Origin: Cubamyces lactineus
Taxonomy: Eukaryota > Basidiomycota > Agaricomycetes > Polyporales > Polyporaceae
Length of the DNA: 64,000 nt
Reading direction: 5' to 3'
Assembly (NCBI GenBank): GCA_022376465.1
Contig: JACDTU010000001.1
Coordinates: forward strand, 3,038,001-3,102,000
Positions 22,926-35,429 of the stretch are shown one piece after another (positions within the stretch are counted from its first letter, which is position 1; the number at the start of each line of letters is the position of its first letter). The translations under genes and the position numbers were made by a program. Under the pieces are notes generated by a model. It made no database searches. It was not told the origin of the DNA and worked only from the letters and a program-made list of their open reading frames with translations.

Positions 22926-24844
22926 TCACATACGCACCCCCGCGACGAGGACAATGGCGATAACAAACGCGGCGAAGATCAGCAAGCCACTCGCCGCCGC
23001 CGCGATGCGACATCTCTGGATCCAAGGGTCCACGCTCCTCGAACCCGGCAAGCATCTCTTCAGCTTTCGTGTCGAGGTCCCGCTCCCCGTGGACGGCGTC
23101 AGAGACTCCAGCGACGGCGCGATGAGCGGATACCACGATTTGCTTTTCATCCGCCGCTCAGCAACGCCGTTGATCGTCCTCACCTTCTCCGGGACAGGTA
23201 CCCCGCTCTCTCCCTCCTTCCCTTTCCCTTTCGCACTCACTGCCTGCGGAGCGCCGTTTTTGCCGCCCTTGTGCCACAGCGGGAGCACTGGGCCCGTCTC
23301 TGCTGCGAGGCCGTCCGAGCTGACCTCGCCTGCGGTCGTGAGCAGCCAGCCACCGATGAGCCAGCACCAGGGCGCGAGGAAGCCGACCCAGAACAAGATG
23401 CATGCGTGGCTCGCCTTGCGTTTGTGTGCCTGTTTCTGCGCGGAGGGTGGAAGCACGAAGCGGTCCGAGCCGAAGGACATGCCCTTAAGCCAGCGCCGGT
23501 GGAGAAACGACTCTGAACCTGGAGACGTCGAGCGTGACCGTCCACCACGGAACGAGCGCCGTTCCGTCGAGAGCGAACCCGAGCGCGTACTTGGACGAAG
23601 ACTCGTGCGGCTCGTTGGACGTAGACCGAACTCAGCGTCGTTGAAGTCAACATCGTGCAAGCCCTCGGGAAACGGACGCGGCGCTGCTCGTTGGGTGGCG
23701 CCAGTTTCCTCGGTATCAGTGCCGTCAGTACCAGTGGTATCCGCATAGTCGCGCGATATGAAGATAGCGGGGACGCTTTCAACGTCGGGAGTATTGACGG
23801 AAGGCGCAGTGATGAAGCTTCCTGTCCGCGCCGACGCGCCGTCCTCATAGATGACCGACACCTTGTTCGCTTGTCTCGGGCTGCCAATGACCGTTGGCAG
23901 AGAAGGCGTAGGGAGGCGTGACTTGCGCGGCGCAGCTGCAAGAGCAGGCGAGTTCGGCCCGTTAGGTACACCCATCGTATTCTGGAAGTTGGGTCGGAGG
24001 TCGAGCGGGGGTATCGCAGGTGGTGGAGCTGAGACATTCGAACGGAACGTGCTTGTTGATGTCTGACTCGTCGAGCGCTTCAATGGCCTGTTGAGGAATG
24101 CGCTATGCACGGGGGAAGGTGTAGGACCATTACCTGTGCCGCATCGCCAAGCAGTCGGCTATCTGGTCATCTCCACCCCGGGAGCGGATGTCACTCACCA
24201 AACCGGTCGAATGTCCTGATTGAATCTGGTGTTCTAGGGGCACTGTCCATCGATGGCTTCTTCTGCGGCGGGAAGTGCTGCATTTCATGTATGGGCGACA
24301 ACTGCTTCGGCGCGCGTTCGCTGCGAATCGAACGCACGCTGTCATCGTCCGAGTCTTCGGAGGGCGTCGCCGAATCGGCCGCATACGCTGTCGAGAGCGA
24401 GCTCCTCTTTCCCACCGAAGACGGCCGGTAGGCTTGCGACGCAGACGCGTGTGACAACGGCGACACAAGCAACGAGGGTGAAGAGGTGGAGTGGTTCATG
24501 GTTTGCGCCTGCACCTGTGCGCCCCAGACCGGCTGCTGCGCCTGCGAAGACGCGGGGCTCTCCTGTTCACCTTGCTGTGCAGAGTGAGGCGTCTTCCATG
24601 AGACATGCGAGGGGCCCTGCCTTGGTGAGTCCATGCCGTTCCCGAACGATATTTGCGAGGAAGGGTATCGCGCGAGGAGCGGGGTGCTGTCTGAATGTCG
24701 ACCCCGAGCCCCCAAGGCGAGACGGAGGGCACTACTGTCGCCTTGGCCCGCCTCAGCGTCTGCTTCCGCGTCCGCATTTGTGGGTGATCGGGGAGGATGT
24801 GGAGCCAGACTGGACTGAAAGATGCGGGAAAAAGAACTGAGCAT
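22926..24844 (-). CDS. Serine-rich membrane protein with two C-terminal TM segments
   Basis: Two exons (24844-24199 and 24133-22926), joined by a 65-nt GT-AG intron in correct phase, give about 617 aa starting MLSSFSRIFQSSL. The first 400 residues are Ser/Pro/Thr-rich and low in structure, with many basic-Ser sites (for example SVRSIRSERAPKQLSPIHEM). Near residues 430-460 is a hydrophobic stretch (FWVGFLAPWCWLIGGWLL); near the C-terminus is a second TM segment (ASGLLIFAAFVIAIVLVAGV). The end is VRM. I recognise the general pattern of fungal serine-rich proteins with a paired C-terminal membrane anchor, but not a function. It lies at the centre of the inverted FunK1/ligase duplication and its codon use looks like that of the core genes to the right. 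Confidence 0.8.
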
Positions 24845-25974
24845 CCTCTACCTTTGCAGATGCGCTGATGACCACAAGGAGAACAGACAAGAGTACAGAC
24901 AACAGCGCGAAGCTGAGCAGACGCAAAGAGAACACCCGAAGGTGGTGTCGCCGTAGGACAATTATACCATACGGCGCGCTGCGCCACGGTGCAAGGGCTG
25001 GGAAGCAAGGATGAACAGGCGTTCCGCCTCGTGCGTGCCAGGCAAATGAACAGCACGCGTGAACCGAAAGGAGGCTGACCAGGCGCAGGTTGACAAACAA
25101 CGTCACTGTGAAGGACGCACCGCTTTTGAACCGTCGACGTATCTGAGCACGCGTCCGAGTTGTGTGGCCTATAGAGCAACGCGCAGACCAGGGGAATTTC
25201 AGAGCAATCAATATGTCGAGTTTGCCGAGATAGAGGACGAGCACGCAGAGCGGAAGGCTGCAAATCCAGAACTTTATGGCACCAGAGAATCCAGAGGTTA
25301 GAACGTAGCCCAAGTATAACCTGTTAAGCAGAGTCTTGTCTGACAAGTAGCCTTCCCAATGTAACTCGGGTTCCCATATACTCACTTACCGTCCGAGAGC
25401 GTTTGGGAATTCGCAGGTGAAGCGACCGTATCCATGTCCCTGACAATCGACGTGCTGTAGAAAGCGAGTTTTGTAGATGGTTAGTGGCGCCCAGATTGTC
25501 TAGCGCGACTTGTTAACGGGAAAAAGATGGGTGGAATGTGCACGAGGATGGGAGATAGCGCAGATACAAATAGTGATAGGACGCAGCACCTTCAGCTCTT
25601 GTAGCACTGCGGTTATAAGAATGAGGTATCCATCGGGAACGACAACTCAAGGCATGTGGCAGTGAAAATCAAAGCAGAGCACGCGAGATGGAAGGAATCA
25701 ATGGATGATAGATCGTAAGCAGTAGCGCACGGAACGCATCGTACAAACAACAACACAGCAGTGGTCAGTATACATTACTCTCGATAGATTAAGCAAATGG
25801 GTCCAATGAGACCGAGGATAGGGCGAGGGTGAGCTTGCAGAGTGCGAGGGTATCGCCGCGGTATCGTAGACGATCGGTGGAGCTTGATGTGCGTGCACAG
25901 GTATAATGCAAGGAATGGCCATGGGAAGCGTGTCGTCCGATCCTATCTCCGTTGGAACGTAGGCAAGTCATGAA
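24845..25974. other. Intergenic region upstream of the two-TM gene
   Basis: This is the promoter and leader side of the minus-strand gene starting at 24844; a pyrimidine-rich stretch on the minus strand just upstream of the ATG ends in an AG and could be a leader intron. Open frames here overlap each other on one strand and show no domain. Nothing else was recognised. Confidence 0.4.
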
Positions 25975-26913
25975 TCAGTGCGATGGGCCTGTCTCCTCGG
26001 CGGTTGCATCGTCAGCAGCGGGGGTATCAGTGCGGGGTATGCTAGATGCGATGGGCTTGTCTGCGACATGCGATGAGAGTGTTAGGCCAGGGACCTCGTC
26101 TTCAACAACGTTAGGAAGAGCGGCGTCCTTGGTCGTCGTTTCGGGAATATCTGAAGACTCGGTGGGTGCGGCAGTGTCTTCGTTGTCCGCCTCTAGATCG
26201 ACTTCGCCTTCGGCATCTTGCGCATCGTCGGCCGGCTTAAGATCCGGCGAATCGGGGAGGGGCACAGAGGCAGCGTCTTCCGCGCTCGTCTCAGCTTGGG
26301 ACTCGGCCTCGACGGTCTCCACGACGCCAGTTTCGCCATCTTCCAGTTCGACCTTGCGAACGCCCTTCGTAACCTCCTTGACCTCTTCCGTCTCCTTCAC
26401 AGGCTGTTCGGGAGACTGTCCTCGTTCGCTCTCGGGCGCAGCTTCCGACTCAGCACGCTGCTTCTTTGCAGGTGTCGACTCGCGCTCCTCGTGTTCATCG
26501 ATGCTCCGCCTGCGCTTGTGACCAATTTGCGGGGCTGTGGATGTCGCTGCACTCCGCCAAGGCAAAGGGGGTGCAATAACAAGGCTCGTGTCAGACGCGT
26601 GCTCCGGGAATCGCTTCCAGAGACGCGCGGGTACGCACCATCTTCACTCCATGGTCGATCGGGTCTCGGGAAGAACGAGCTCGAGATACGCCTGATAAGC
26701 TTGTACATCGTTTGCGTCGGTGGGCACGGGTATAGCGCGGTGCTCGCGAAGTGCGGAGGAGGGATGGCGGGGCAGGAAGGAAGAGCCGAGGTTTAGCTGA
26801 TCGCGGGGCGCGACGCGACGTGGCGTCGGTCGTATTTGTAAAATCTCTCCCGTTTGCATTTGTTTGGCTTCCCCCAATCTATCGCCAGCGACACGGTCAC
26901 GTGCGCGTCGCAT
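25975..26913 (-). CDS. Hypothetical acidic low-complexity protein
   Basis: The main exon (about 26565-25975) encodes a Glu/Asp/Ala-rich chain with a basic cluster near its start (GHKRRRSIDEHEERESTPAK) and long acidic runs (VKETEEVKEVTKGVRKVELE; DLEADNEDTAAPTESSDIPE), ending ETGPSH. An upstream piece (26913-26645) encodes a more globular segment (RHPSSALREHRAIPVPTDAN; VQAYQAYLELVLPETRSTME) that stops at TGA unless spliced. A donor at GTGAAG just after ATGGA with an acceptor near 26550 would join it in frame, but the acceptor is non-canonical, so the joint is uncertain. The start codon is also uncertain. No family was recognised; the composition suggests a nuclear protein. A FunK1 relic lies immediately upstream. 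Confidence 0.5.
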
Positions 26914-26949
26914 CGCGTCAAGCTATTGTCCTCCTGAGTCCTCGGACGT

Positions 26950-27170
26950 TGGAAGATCACCAAAGACGATGTGTTGCTTTGTACGCATCTTTCCTGCAAC
27001 CATACTTCCAAATAAACTCTACGTGTGGTCGCTCTTGACTGCATCGGAGGTAAACACATACCGTAGTATTTTCCCCGTCCATAGTGAGATTCCACGTAAC
27101 TGGGCCATTGGGCTGGTTGGGCGGTTCAGATCAAGGGAAGGTTCTATCGTACAGGATGATCACAAGCGCT
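26950..27170 (-). pseudogene. FunK1 kinase relic
   Basis: Strings such as caccaaagacgatgtgttgc, tttgtacgcatctttcc, ccccgtccatagtgagattc and gggctggttgggcggttc match the N-lobe region of copy F (36846-36885 and 37140-37200) with internal deletion and rearranged joints. Only about 220 bp remain, without an open frame. Confidence 0.7.
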
Positions 27171-27620
27171 AGAGCGTTCTTGAGATGGACCTGTGTACGG
27201 GCACGTCGGAATATAAGGGAATGAATGATACTGACAATGACTAGTCATCTTAGGGCCTTGGCCGCAAATGCGCCCGTAGGTTTGTCACAAGTTTGTGATA
27301 TGGGCCGCCCGCTCGTAGGTGTTTCCACTAGCAACATAATGTAGGATGTATTCAGAGCTAACAAATGACGATACATTGCAGATTGTAAGAGATGAGGCAC
27401 GATGACTGAAAGGGTGAACGAGAGATAGGACGATCGTATGCATCGAGCTTGCCAGCAGCTCGTAGCGTGAGAGTCGGGGTGGGAGGTGGGCGTCTTGAAT
27501 AGTGTTCAAAAATGAGTACGACGATTATGATGCATTCGACAAGACATGTCGGCGAGGATGATGAGCGACAGATGGTGTTCATGGCGCAAAGCAAGATGAT
27601 GCCGCGATAGGGTAGTGATG
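27171..27620. other. FunK1 D 3' flank
   Basis: This spacer follows the minus-strand kinase. On the minus strand it resembles the pyrimidine-rich 3' flanks of other FunK1 copies. No gene was seen. Confidence 0.4.
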
Positions 27621-29805
27621 TCAGTCTGCGGCGAGGCGTTCGCTGCGCCTAGGCTGCTTCGTCGATTTGGTCGGGTCAGGGTTACCATCCAATTCCAGTG
27701 GACGCTTCTCGCCGCGTGAGCCCGAGCTTCCTGCAAGGAGACTGTGCTTGCTACCGCCGCGCGTCCCACGGTTCATGGCATGAACGTCGGAGAAGCTGAG
27801 CTTTCGGAGCTCGTTGGGTTTCAACGGAATCGGATTATCGCGGTTCTTGACCAGGTATTGTAAGATCAAGCGCTCCATCGCCTCGTGAAGATGATCATCA
27901 TGCGGAGGCAATTCGTCCATGAGGGGGTATGGGGGAAGAACGTGGAAGATGATGTCAATGAGCAGGAGGGCGACCGGTTTCATGACAGGCGGGAACGAGC
28001 TGACGAGCTTCGTGTGATACGCGATCGACAACAAGGTGTTCCTAGTATCCTCGCAGGTAGTCCCGTCAGAAATTACATGGTCGCGAAGGGTCTTCCAGGA
28101 CTTGTTAAGGTGGATCGCAGTGATGTCCGTCGGCTTCTCCTGAAAGTTGACCGGAGTGACGCGGAGCAAAACGCCGAGCATCGTCCAGAAGATAGACTCA
28201 GCATCGTATTCCCAGCGATGGTAGAAGGGCATCTCTTGGGCCTTCCCGTACAGTTGACGGAGACTCTTGTTTTGAGGGGGTTTGCCACCATGGATCAAGC
28301 CCGGAGGATCGTTGTATTTGTTGTATCGATCTTCTCCATACACTTGAATGTAGAGCTCCTTCGCGCTGCCATCGAGTAGTGGCATCTGTTCCATCCAGTA
28401 CAGAGTACTTGGATCGCAATGTACACGGCCACCACAGACGGCTCGAGCGATGTACGAGGGAGTCCCCTGTAAGAAAGTGTTTGTCTAACAGTTCTAAAAT
28501 GAGGGACAAAGATTACTCACGGTCCGACAACGGAGCTCTTCTTCATTGTCATCTTCGTCTTTAACCTCGTTGTCAGGAGTAGAGGCTCGAGCTGTAAGCC
28601 TTGCAGCATTATCGCAGTCGATGATGAGACACCGAGCTCTTCTGTCTGCTGGGTTCCTGAAGAAACGGCCTGAGAAGGTATTATCATGTAAACGGTTGGG
28701 ATACTTACCTTGTCTTTCCATCCAGCACCTCATCTATCAGCGGCGGGCAATCTTGGAAGTACTTCTGCGGATTAGGGCGGGGTCCCAGGAGTGGATACAT
28801 CATGATATTGAAGATACTCATATCCCGATGCAAGACGCGACGCTCGCTCGCCATAGTGCGATGCACTGCGATGACGTTAGATGAGTCTGGATGAGCACAT
28901 ATGGCATGCAAAGTCGTACCGTCTAGTGCGTCATAGATCGTCATGAGGATATCATTGACAGATTTCGCGTGGAAAAGGTCGTATCCAATATCGGCAAGGA
29001 CAATTCGTGTCTTCTTCCTTTCCCGGACCAAACCATCTTTCAACGCGAAGACAATCTCCCGCCCGTCGGGAGTTTTGACGACTTCGCTACTGATAGGGGG
29101 AACCACGCCAGGGAGATAGCCGTCCTCGTGAATGCTCGCAAACAATTCGACTTCATTGAAACATCGGCCGCAGTCGATATAGGCCTCCCTGAAGGCAATT
29201 GTCGGCCCTCGAGATGGATCTTCTATGCGAAGCACCATGGTCCACCTGCCCCAGGGATCACCAACAAAATAAAACTTGGAGTTCTTGTAGTCTTTGCCTC
29301 TCGCACGAACCGTCCATGACAGACGTCCAAACTGATGGTCAGCGGTCTCGAACCAGGAAACAGTACGATCATAGAGACTATGGTCTTCCGCCAGAGGATC
29401 GTACAGAGAATAGACTCTGGCACACAAAGCAGTGAGGTCGGTCCAGGGCATATGCTCGTAAGCAACCGGCTTGAGAGGAGGGGAAAAGATTATATGAAAG
29501 TGTCCAGGCTTGATACTGAGAACGCAATAGCCAGGGTGGTCAGAACGCGCTGGCTGGATCTTGTATGCGTAGCGCGTTGCCTGCGCGTTCCCGTCCTTGT
29601 CACAGATCGCCTTGGCCTCGACAGCTGTTTCGACGCAATGGTAGGGGATGTCAGGGTAGGTCTCGTCGTCTTCACGTGGCTCGTGACCGTATCGCTCTTC
29701 GAATGCCCCAACAATGTCAGGATAATCCTCCGAGTCGGAGCGGCCCGAGATAGGGAGATGGGTTAAAGGATGTTGATGATGATCGTAGAACATATATTGG
29801 TTCAA
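27621..29805 (-). pseudogene. FunK1-type kinase copy D, first exon missing
   Basis: All exons from FYDHHQHPLTHLPISGRS onward are present and in frame: HCVETAVEAK, VLHRDMSIFNIMMYP, CLIIDCDNAARL, GTPSYIARAV, FYHRWEYDAESIFWTMLGV, PPHDDHLHEAMERLILQYLV, tail EKRPLELDGNPD and RRSERLAAD. The whole first exon (about 140 codons starting MAGVI in copies A, E and F) and its intron are absent. The upstream module runs straight into exon 2 at an ATATATG string (about 29790). A protein could still start at MNQYMFYDHH (29805), but with the N-terminal region gone it is probably non-functional or altered. It carries an acidic insert before GTPSY (EVKDEDDNEEE). Confidence 0.8.
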
Positions 29806-30790
29806 TGACTAAGTGACTAAACTCTGGGTTTGGGCTCTGGGTGGGCGTGTCAAAGCTCGAGGGCGTGGATGAGGGGAGGAAGTAAGTACGGTCGACGATG
29901 ATGACTATTCACTTTAGCCAAAAGCCAAGCACGCATGGTTCTTTGTGTTACCCTGTGACTGTCACAACTTAGCCACATAGTAGGCATCCGCAGCCTGACT
30001 CCGAGTCGCTTCCTGGTTCAAGTTCCTCCACGTCACTCTTGTTCCCTTCTCAGTGACTGGGTTCCGGCACCTGCGAATAAATCTTCCTCGTAATGGTGTC
30101 GCAGGATGTACCTATGAAATGATTTACTCAAGATTCTGGATGGGTATGGTTTTAGATACATGAAGCCCTCACGGGGGCGACGAGCGGCTCTCAATCGCAC
30201 GACATGTGCGAGATTCGTGCACGATGCGCGATATGTGAGAGAGGCCCCCGGACGAGGAGAGAGTCATGATAGCCACAACGGAGCTCTAAAGGCTAAAGAA
30301 CCCGGATGGGAAATTGACCTTAAGTCACTCGCTCTGAGCCGCGACTCATCCTGAGGCCGGTGTCAGATGGCGCATGAATGACCTGCACCCACAGATCCAA
30401 AATATGATTACCGATTAGGCGGTATGAACTAGTCAGCTCGTCGCTGGCAGCCCACGACTGCCATCGAGCGTTGCTTGTATCTCATCAAGGAAAATGAGGA
30501 AATTGCGACATGATAACGGAGTATGCATTCCAGAGAGAGCGTGTCATAGTATGATACATGATGTAGGGAGTGACTAGTAGCTGAAAGCACAAGTGATCGT
30601 AATATGCGGAGTGGTATAGTATATGTGGAATGAGAGAACGATAAGATCGACGTCCGGCGGTACACGTTAGCACAAATCATTGAAACGAGCGAAAAGATAT
30701 CAGAGTGATGGAGTGATAGATGGGGATCGAGATGATGCAAACGACTCGGAGACATCTGAGGATAATGAGCGGAGAGAGGAGAGGCTTGGG
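29806..30790. repeat. FunK1 upstream module (29806-30000) and spacer
   Basis: On the minus strand, 29806-30000 repeats the module found before copies A, E and F (complement strings: caaagctcgagggcgtggat, gaggggaggaagtaagtacg, gttctttgtgttaccctgtg). The remainder is unassigned sequence plus the 3' flank of copy E (30430-30790). Confidence 0.6.
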
Positions 30791-33518
30791 CTAGACATTC
30801 CCGCCCTGCGGAGCATTAGGTGGCCAAGGCTCTCTGAAAACAAGCGGATCGTTGTCTCGAGGACGTGTGAAATCGTCGGCGGCTTGTCTGAGAGAAACGC
30901 GACGACCAGACGAGTCATCGTCTTCGCGCGGACGCTTTGATACGCTCTTGATATGCGTCGAAGCATTCAGCTGGCTACCATAAGCGCCAAGCTCGCGACC
31001 GTCCTTCTTGGGCACAGCAGAACGCAAGACGCCGGGTGTGAGGGGGATCGGATCATCTGCGTGTCGCACCAGATACTGGAGGATCAGTCGTTGGATTGCT
31101 TCATGTAGATGATCGTCAAAGGGCGGGGGAGGGTCCATTACTGCCCAGGTCGACGTGACTTGCCTCTTGATGTCAAGGAGCAAATTGGCGACGTCTTCCA
31201 TGATGGGCATGAACGCGGCTCGGAAATCTTGTTTCTTATACTGGAGAATGAGATCCCTTTGATCAGCGTATGCTTTCGTCTTTTTGCCTTCCGGAATCGT
31301 ATGAGCTTTGAGAAGACCCCACGCTGCCTCAAGAGAAGTGTCGGATCCGTCGGCCTCTTGTCCATCCAAAGGACGAACGCGCAAAAGGACAGAATACATC
31401 GTCCAAAAGATTGACTCTGCGTCGTACTCCCATCGATGGTAGAATGGCAGAGACTGGGCGATCTCTTCGATGTCCTCACTGCATTCAGGCCGCGGTACAC
31501 CCCCGTGGAAGATGAAACCTTTAGGAGGGTCCGTGTACCGGTCGTAGCGCTCCTGGCCATACGCACTGATATATAGCTCTTTGGCCTTGCCGAAGAGTTC
31601 AGGCATCCGCTGGTATACGAGGCATGCCGCTGAACATGGGAATGCAGCAACGGTGACGGCGCGCGCAATATACATGGGGGTACCCTGCGAGAACTGGTGT
31701 CAGCACAAACACTAATGTGAGGATGCGCGAGCTTACCGTGCGGAATTTGAGCTCTCTTCTGATCGCCTCGTGATTCTCAGATGGGCCTTCCGCATCTTCA
31801 AGCTTGCAAGCGTGATCGTAATCTATAAGCAAGCCCAGAGGTGTCGGTGGGATGCTCTGACTGCAAGCATGGGCCCTGATGAGCTGCACGAACGATTGTT
31901 CTGTATACCTGGCTTACCTGATCACACCGGAGAGGACCTCGGTGATCAGCGGCGGCATATTCTGCATCCACAACGCGTCCTCACAAGGCGGTCTTTGCGG
32001 ATACATGAGAATATTGAAAAGGCTCATATCCCGGTGCAAGACCTTGCGCTTCGACGCCACCGTTCTGTGGACTTTGCGTAGATGCATGTCAGTACTCAGT
32101 ATCATGTTCGACTACACATGGGTTACTCACCTTCGAGAACGTCGTATACTGCCATGAGCAAGTCGTTGACACTTTCGGCGTATTCCAGATCCACCCCAAA
32201 GTCGCCAAAGACCAAGCGTTGCTTGGTTCTTGTCTCCGTGGAGTTCGCTTCGGTGAATATGACGGCCTCGCCGTCGCTCTCTACCGTTTCCGAAGCCACG
32301 ACGCGCACGACGCCAGGTACGTAACCATCCGCGTGAATCTGGGCGAGCAATTCTGCCTCGTTGTACCGCCGGCCGTTCTCGAGATAGTACTCTTTGATAA
32401 TGATGGGGGACCTAGCAACCCTGTCGATACGGAAAACAGTCGTTCGGCGGCCATATGGGTACCCCAAGAAGACTATCCGCGCCCCATCGTAGGTCTCACC
32501 GTTCACCGTGAGCCTCCACATCGGAGACCCGAGCGGATTCGGGACGTGAGGCGGCTCAGACCACTCAATGGTCCGATCGTAGAGGATATGGCCGTCGGGC
32601 GGATCGTAGAGCGAGTATACGTATGCGCACAGAGTTTTGAGATCGGTCCAGGGGACAAGTGCCGATGCGCGAAGCCCTAGAGGAGAGCCGTAGAACAGTT
32701 GGAAGGAGTCTTGAATGCCATTCATCCCGTAGTAGGCAGGACGGTCAGGACGTGCTTGCAGGAGGTGATGGATGTAGCTTGAGACTTGACGCCTGCCTTC
32801 AGTTTGCTTGCCTTTGACCTTTGCCTCGACAACGGTCTCGACACAGTGGAAGGGGATCTCACGGTAGGAGCCATCGGTATGAACGGCCAAGGTACCCATA
32901 TCCGCAGGTTTGAGGACTCCAACAATGTCAGGAAACTCTTTGGGGTCGCCGACTGGGAAACGTGTGAGAGAACAACTGTGATGGTCCAGGAAAATAACAG
33001 GCCGCTCAGGTTGCAGATGGAGCCGACGCTTGTCGCGGGAAGGAATAGAGTCTGCAAGAATTCATTGTCAACTCGGGGATATTCTTAGGCAAGAAGGACT
33101 TACCAAAGATCTTCTTGCTCAGGAGAGTCAACAATTGCGCCATTGGTCTATACATCGCATACTCTTCTGGAGCGTCCATGATTTCTCTCGTATAAGTCAC
33201 AACCTCCGCGTTCTGTTGAAGCCTGAGATATGGCTTCTCGGGGCATGGACGAAGGTGGACGCTGAAGAAATTCGCCTCGATATCAGTTGACATCGCGTCG
33301 GGTCCTGCTCCGATGACTTTTCGAGAGATGCTCATGAGTCCAGCAGGCTTCACAGGAGAGTCAGTCTGAGAAAGTGGCATACCAAAGCTCTGCGCAATCC
33401 CGGAACCACCACCGGCGTTCGCGACCCCCCGCTCGTGCTGAGAAGCACGGGGAGGGGTACGCGGTAGCACGTTGGAAGACATCACAGGACTGGGTGAGCT
33501 TGCGATCACACCAGCCAT
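30791..33518 (-). CDS. FunK1-type protein kinase, intact copy E
   Basis: Five exons splice in frame. The start is MAGVIASSPSPVMSS at 33518; an in-frame TAA lies a short way upstream, which settles this start for the family. Exon 2 reads DSIPSRDKRRLHLQPERPVI, then FLDHHSCSLTRFPVGDPKEF. Motifs: HCVETVVEAK, VLHRDMSLFNILMYP, GLLIDYDHACKL, GTPMYIARAV, FYHRWEYDAESIFWTMYSVL, FDDHLHEAIQRLILQYLV, tail SKRPREDDDSSGRRVSLRQ. With copy F it forms a second subfamily, marked by YIHHLLQARPDRPAYYGMNG and the C-lobe end PIPLTPGVLRS where copies A-D have different residues. Substrate is unknown. Confidence 0.9.
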
Positions 33519-35429
33519 CTCTTGCGGGTTTATATGATCGTTCGTTGCCTCAGTGGCTAGATTCTGAGTTTAAATTTTGGGTGGGCGAGTCAAAGCTCGA
33601 GGGCGTGGATGAGGGGAGGAAGTAAGTACGGTCGACGATGATGATTGTTCACTTTAGCCAAAAGCCAAGCGCGCATGGTTCTGTGTGTTACCGTGTCACA
33701 ACTTAGCCACCTCCTAGGCGCCCACAGCCTCACTCACGTCCCGGTTCCTCCAGGTCACTCTTGTTCCTTTGTATAGGCTCTGGCTCCTGCGGCCGCACTC
33801 GTTTTCTATTCTCCGCAGAGAGGTACTTGCTCTTATTATGCGCATGAATGAATGTACTCTCAAGCTAGACTAGTATTCTGCAGGGCGCGCCAATATTGAT
33901 GGGTCAGTGGGTGTGACACGGCTTCAACAAGTTCTGCCTCCGACCAAGCAACTCGCATCTGAGGGCGAGGGCGCGCGGCGCGCGAGCCGCAAGGCTTACT
34001 GGACAACATTTTCCTTTGTTCGCCATAAGAGTGAGTCATTTAGTCATGGCTTGAAGCGGTGCACAATAGCGTTTTAAGCTCCAGCCCTGGCTCCTGGCAC
34101 ACTGGCATCGGAGATATGAGTGGTGCTGTATCGCGCGAGCCACTCTGGGAAGAATTCTACAAAAATTAACCACCTTATTCGTCAGAGATTACGCACTGCT
34201 GCAGCATTACTGCTCGAGTCACCAATACAGAGTAACAGGCCGTTGTCGATAGATAAGTGACGGCTGTCTTCATGTTGTACATCATTTTAGCGACACCAAC
34301 GGCGTGATCCAACCCTCCGCGATATGCCGCAGTGGTTCGGCGAACTAGTGATCTTTGTGTTAGTATGTGAAATCTGTATACACAGGTCGAGCTACAGACT
34401 CACCCTCGAGGTCATATTCAAGCTAGACGCCACGATGCAAGTCATTGACGCTTCGAGAGTGTTCCAAGCTCAACCAAGAATCGCTAAAAGCCGAGGATAG
34501 CCTCATCCGGCCCGTCGTGGGACCTGCGTCCTCCAATACGATTCCTCCAAAAAGTGTACTGCTGGAACGGCGTTAAAGATCAGAGAGCCGTACTGGAGAG
34601 AAAGTATACTTACTGCAGTTTTGTCCTCTTGCTGTCCCGTACTATCGCGAACTTGAATCCGTGGGTACATTCCAAGACGACGTACCGTAGTTCGGTGGTA
34701 GATGTGGGACTATGATAAGGGCAGCGAGTTCCTGAAGTTAGACAATGGACGAGCCTGAGCGAGTCAGTGTTCATTGAAGGCTTTGAACTCGCCTATCGGT
34801 CTTAGCCACAAACACCCGTCACCACGCGCTCTATTTTTACCATATATTTGTCATATGCGCGTCCGTTAGACATTCCGACAACAGTGTGCATGATATTTTC
34901 AAAGCTTACGGGTGTCGGTACATCATTATTGAGTCAATGCAGAAAATGGACCGTGAGAGAGAACACTGGACATAGTATACTCGGCACGAGATAGCGTTGT
35001 GACGCATTGGGGGAGCGCAGGACATTACGATGAGGATGGAACTCGACCAACGCATTTGGGAGCATGCTGAAGTTTCGGCGCACGAGACAGAAATGATATC
35101 AAACATTACTCCAAAGCGTCCATCACAAATAATGCATAGTCTAAGGAATGGCTAGATGTAGCATGATCACATCCGAGGATACAGCAAACGAAACGAGCGG
35201 AGTTGGTGCACTATGAGTATGCTACAAGGGATGATTGACAGAACGGACCGTCCGGCGGATATGTCAACAAGGATTTAGCAAGGAACGACAGGATATGAGG
35301 ATAAGGGGCGTGGGAGAATGTATGGTATGATGCGGGAGATCGTGAACCCGGAGGATGCGTTGCAGGGTACGAGTAAGAACATTGCCAGCCAGGAAGACAT
35401 CACTGGTTCGACGAGGTGAGGCACCAAGG
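33519..35429. other. Long gene-poor spacer between FunK1 E and F
   Basis: 33519-33740 is the FunK1 upstream module on the minus strand. Around 34010-34090 (cctttgttcgccataaga, tcatggcttgaagcggtgcac) is a diverged copy of the ligase-FunK1 spacer seen at 13175-13260 and 38630-38690, but no ligase sequence follows. 35200-35429 resembles FunK1 3' flank. The rest has no open frame above about 66 codons and no recognised element. Confidence 0.5.

Noticed and set aside
22701..23748. Plus-strand frames of 271 and 284 codons
   Set aside because: They are shadows of the minus-strand two-TM protein gene, whose spliced frame, TM segments and intron are coherent.
25059..25385. Frames upstream of the two-TM gene, including a 210-codon minus frame with hydrophobic stretches
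   Set aside because: They lie in the promoter/leader, overlap each other and have no conserved motif. A leader intron explains the AG near the ATG better.
33900..35200. Possible further ligase copy beside FunK1 E
   Set aside because: The ligase-FunK1 spacer similarity at 34010-34090 continues into sequence with no ligase motif on either strand.
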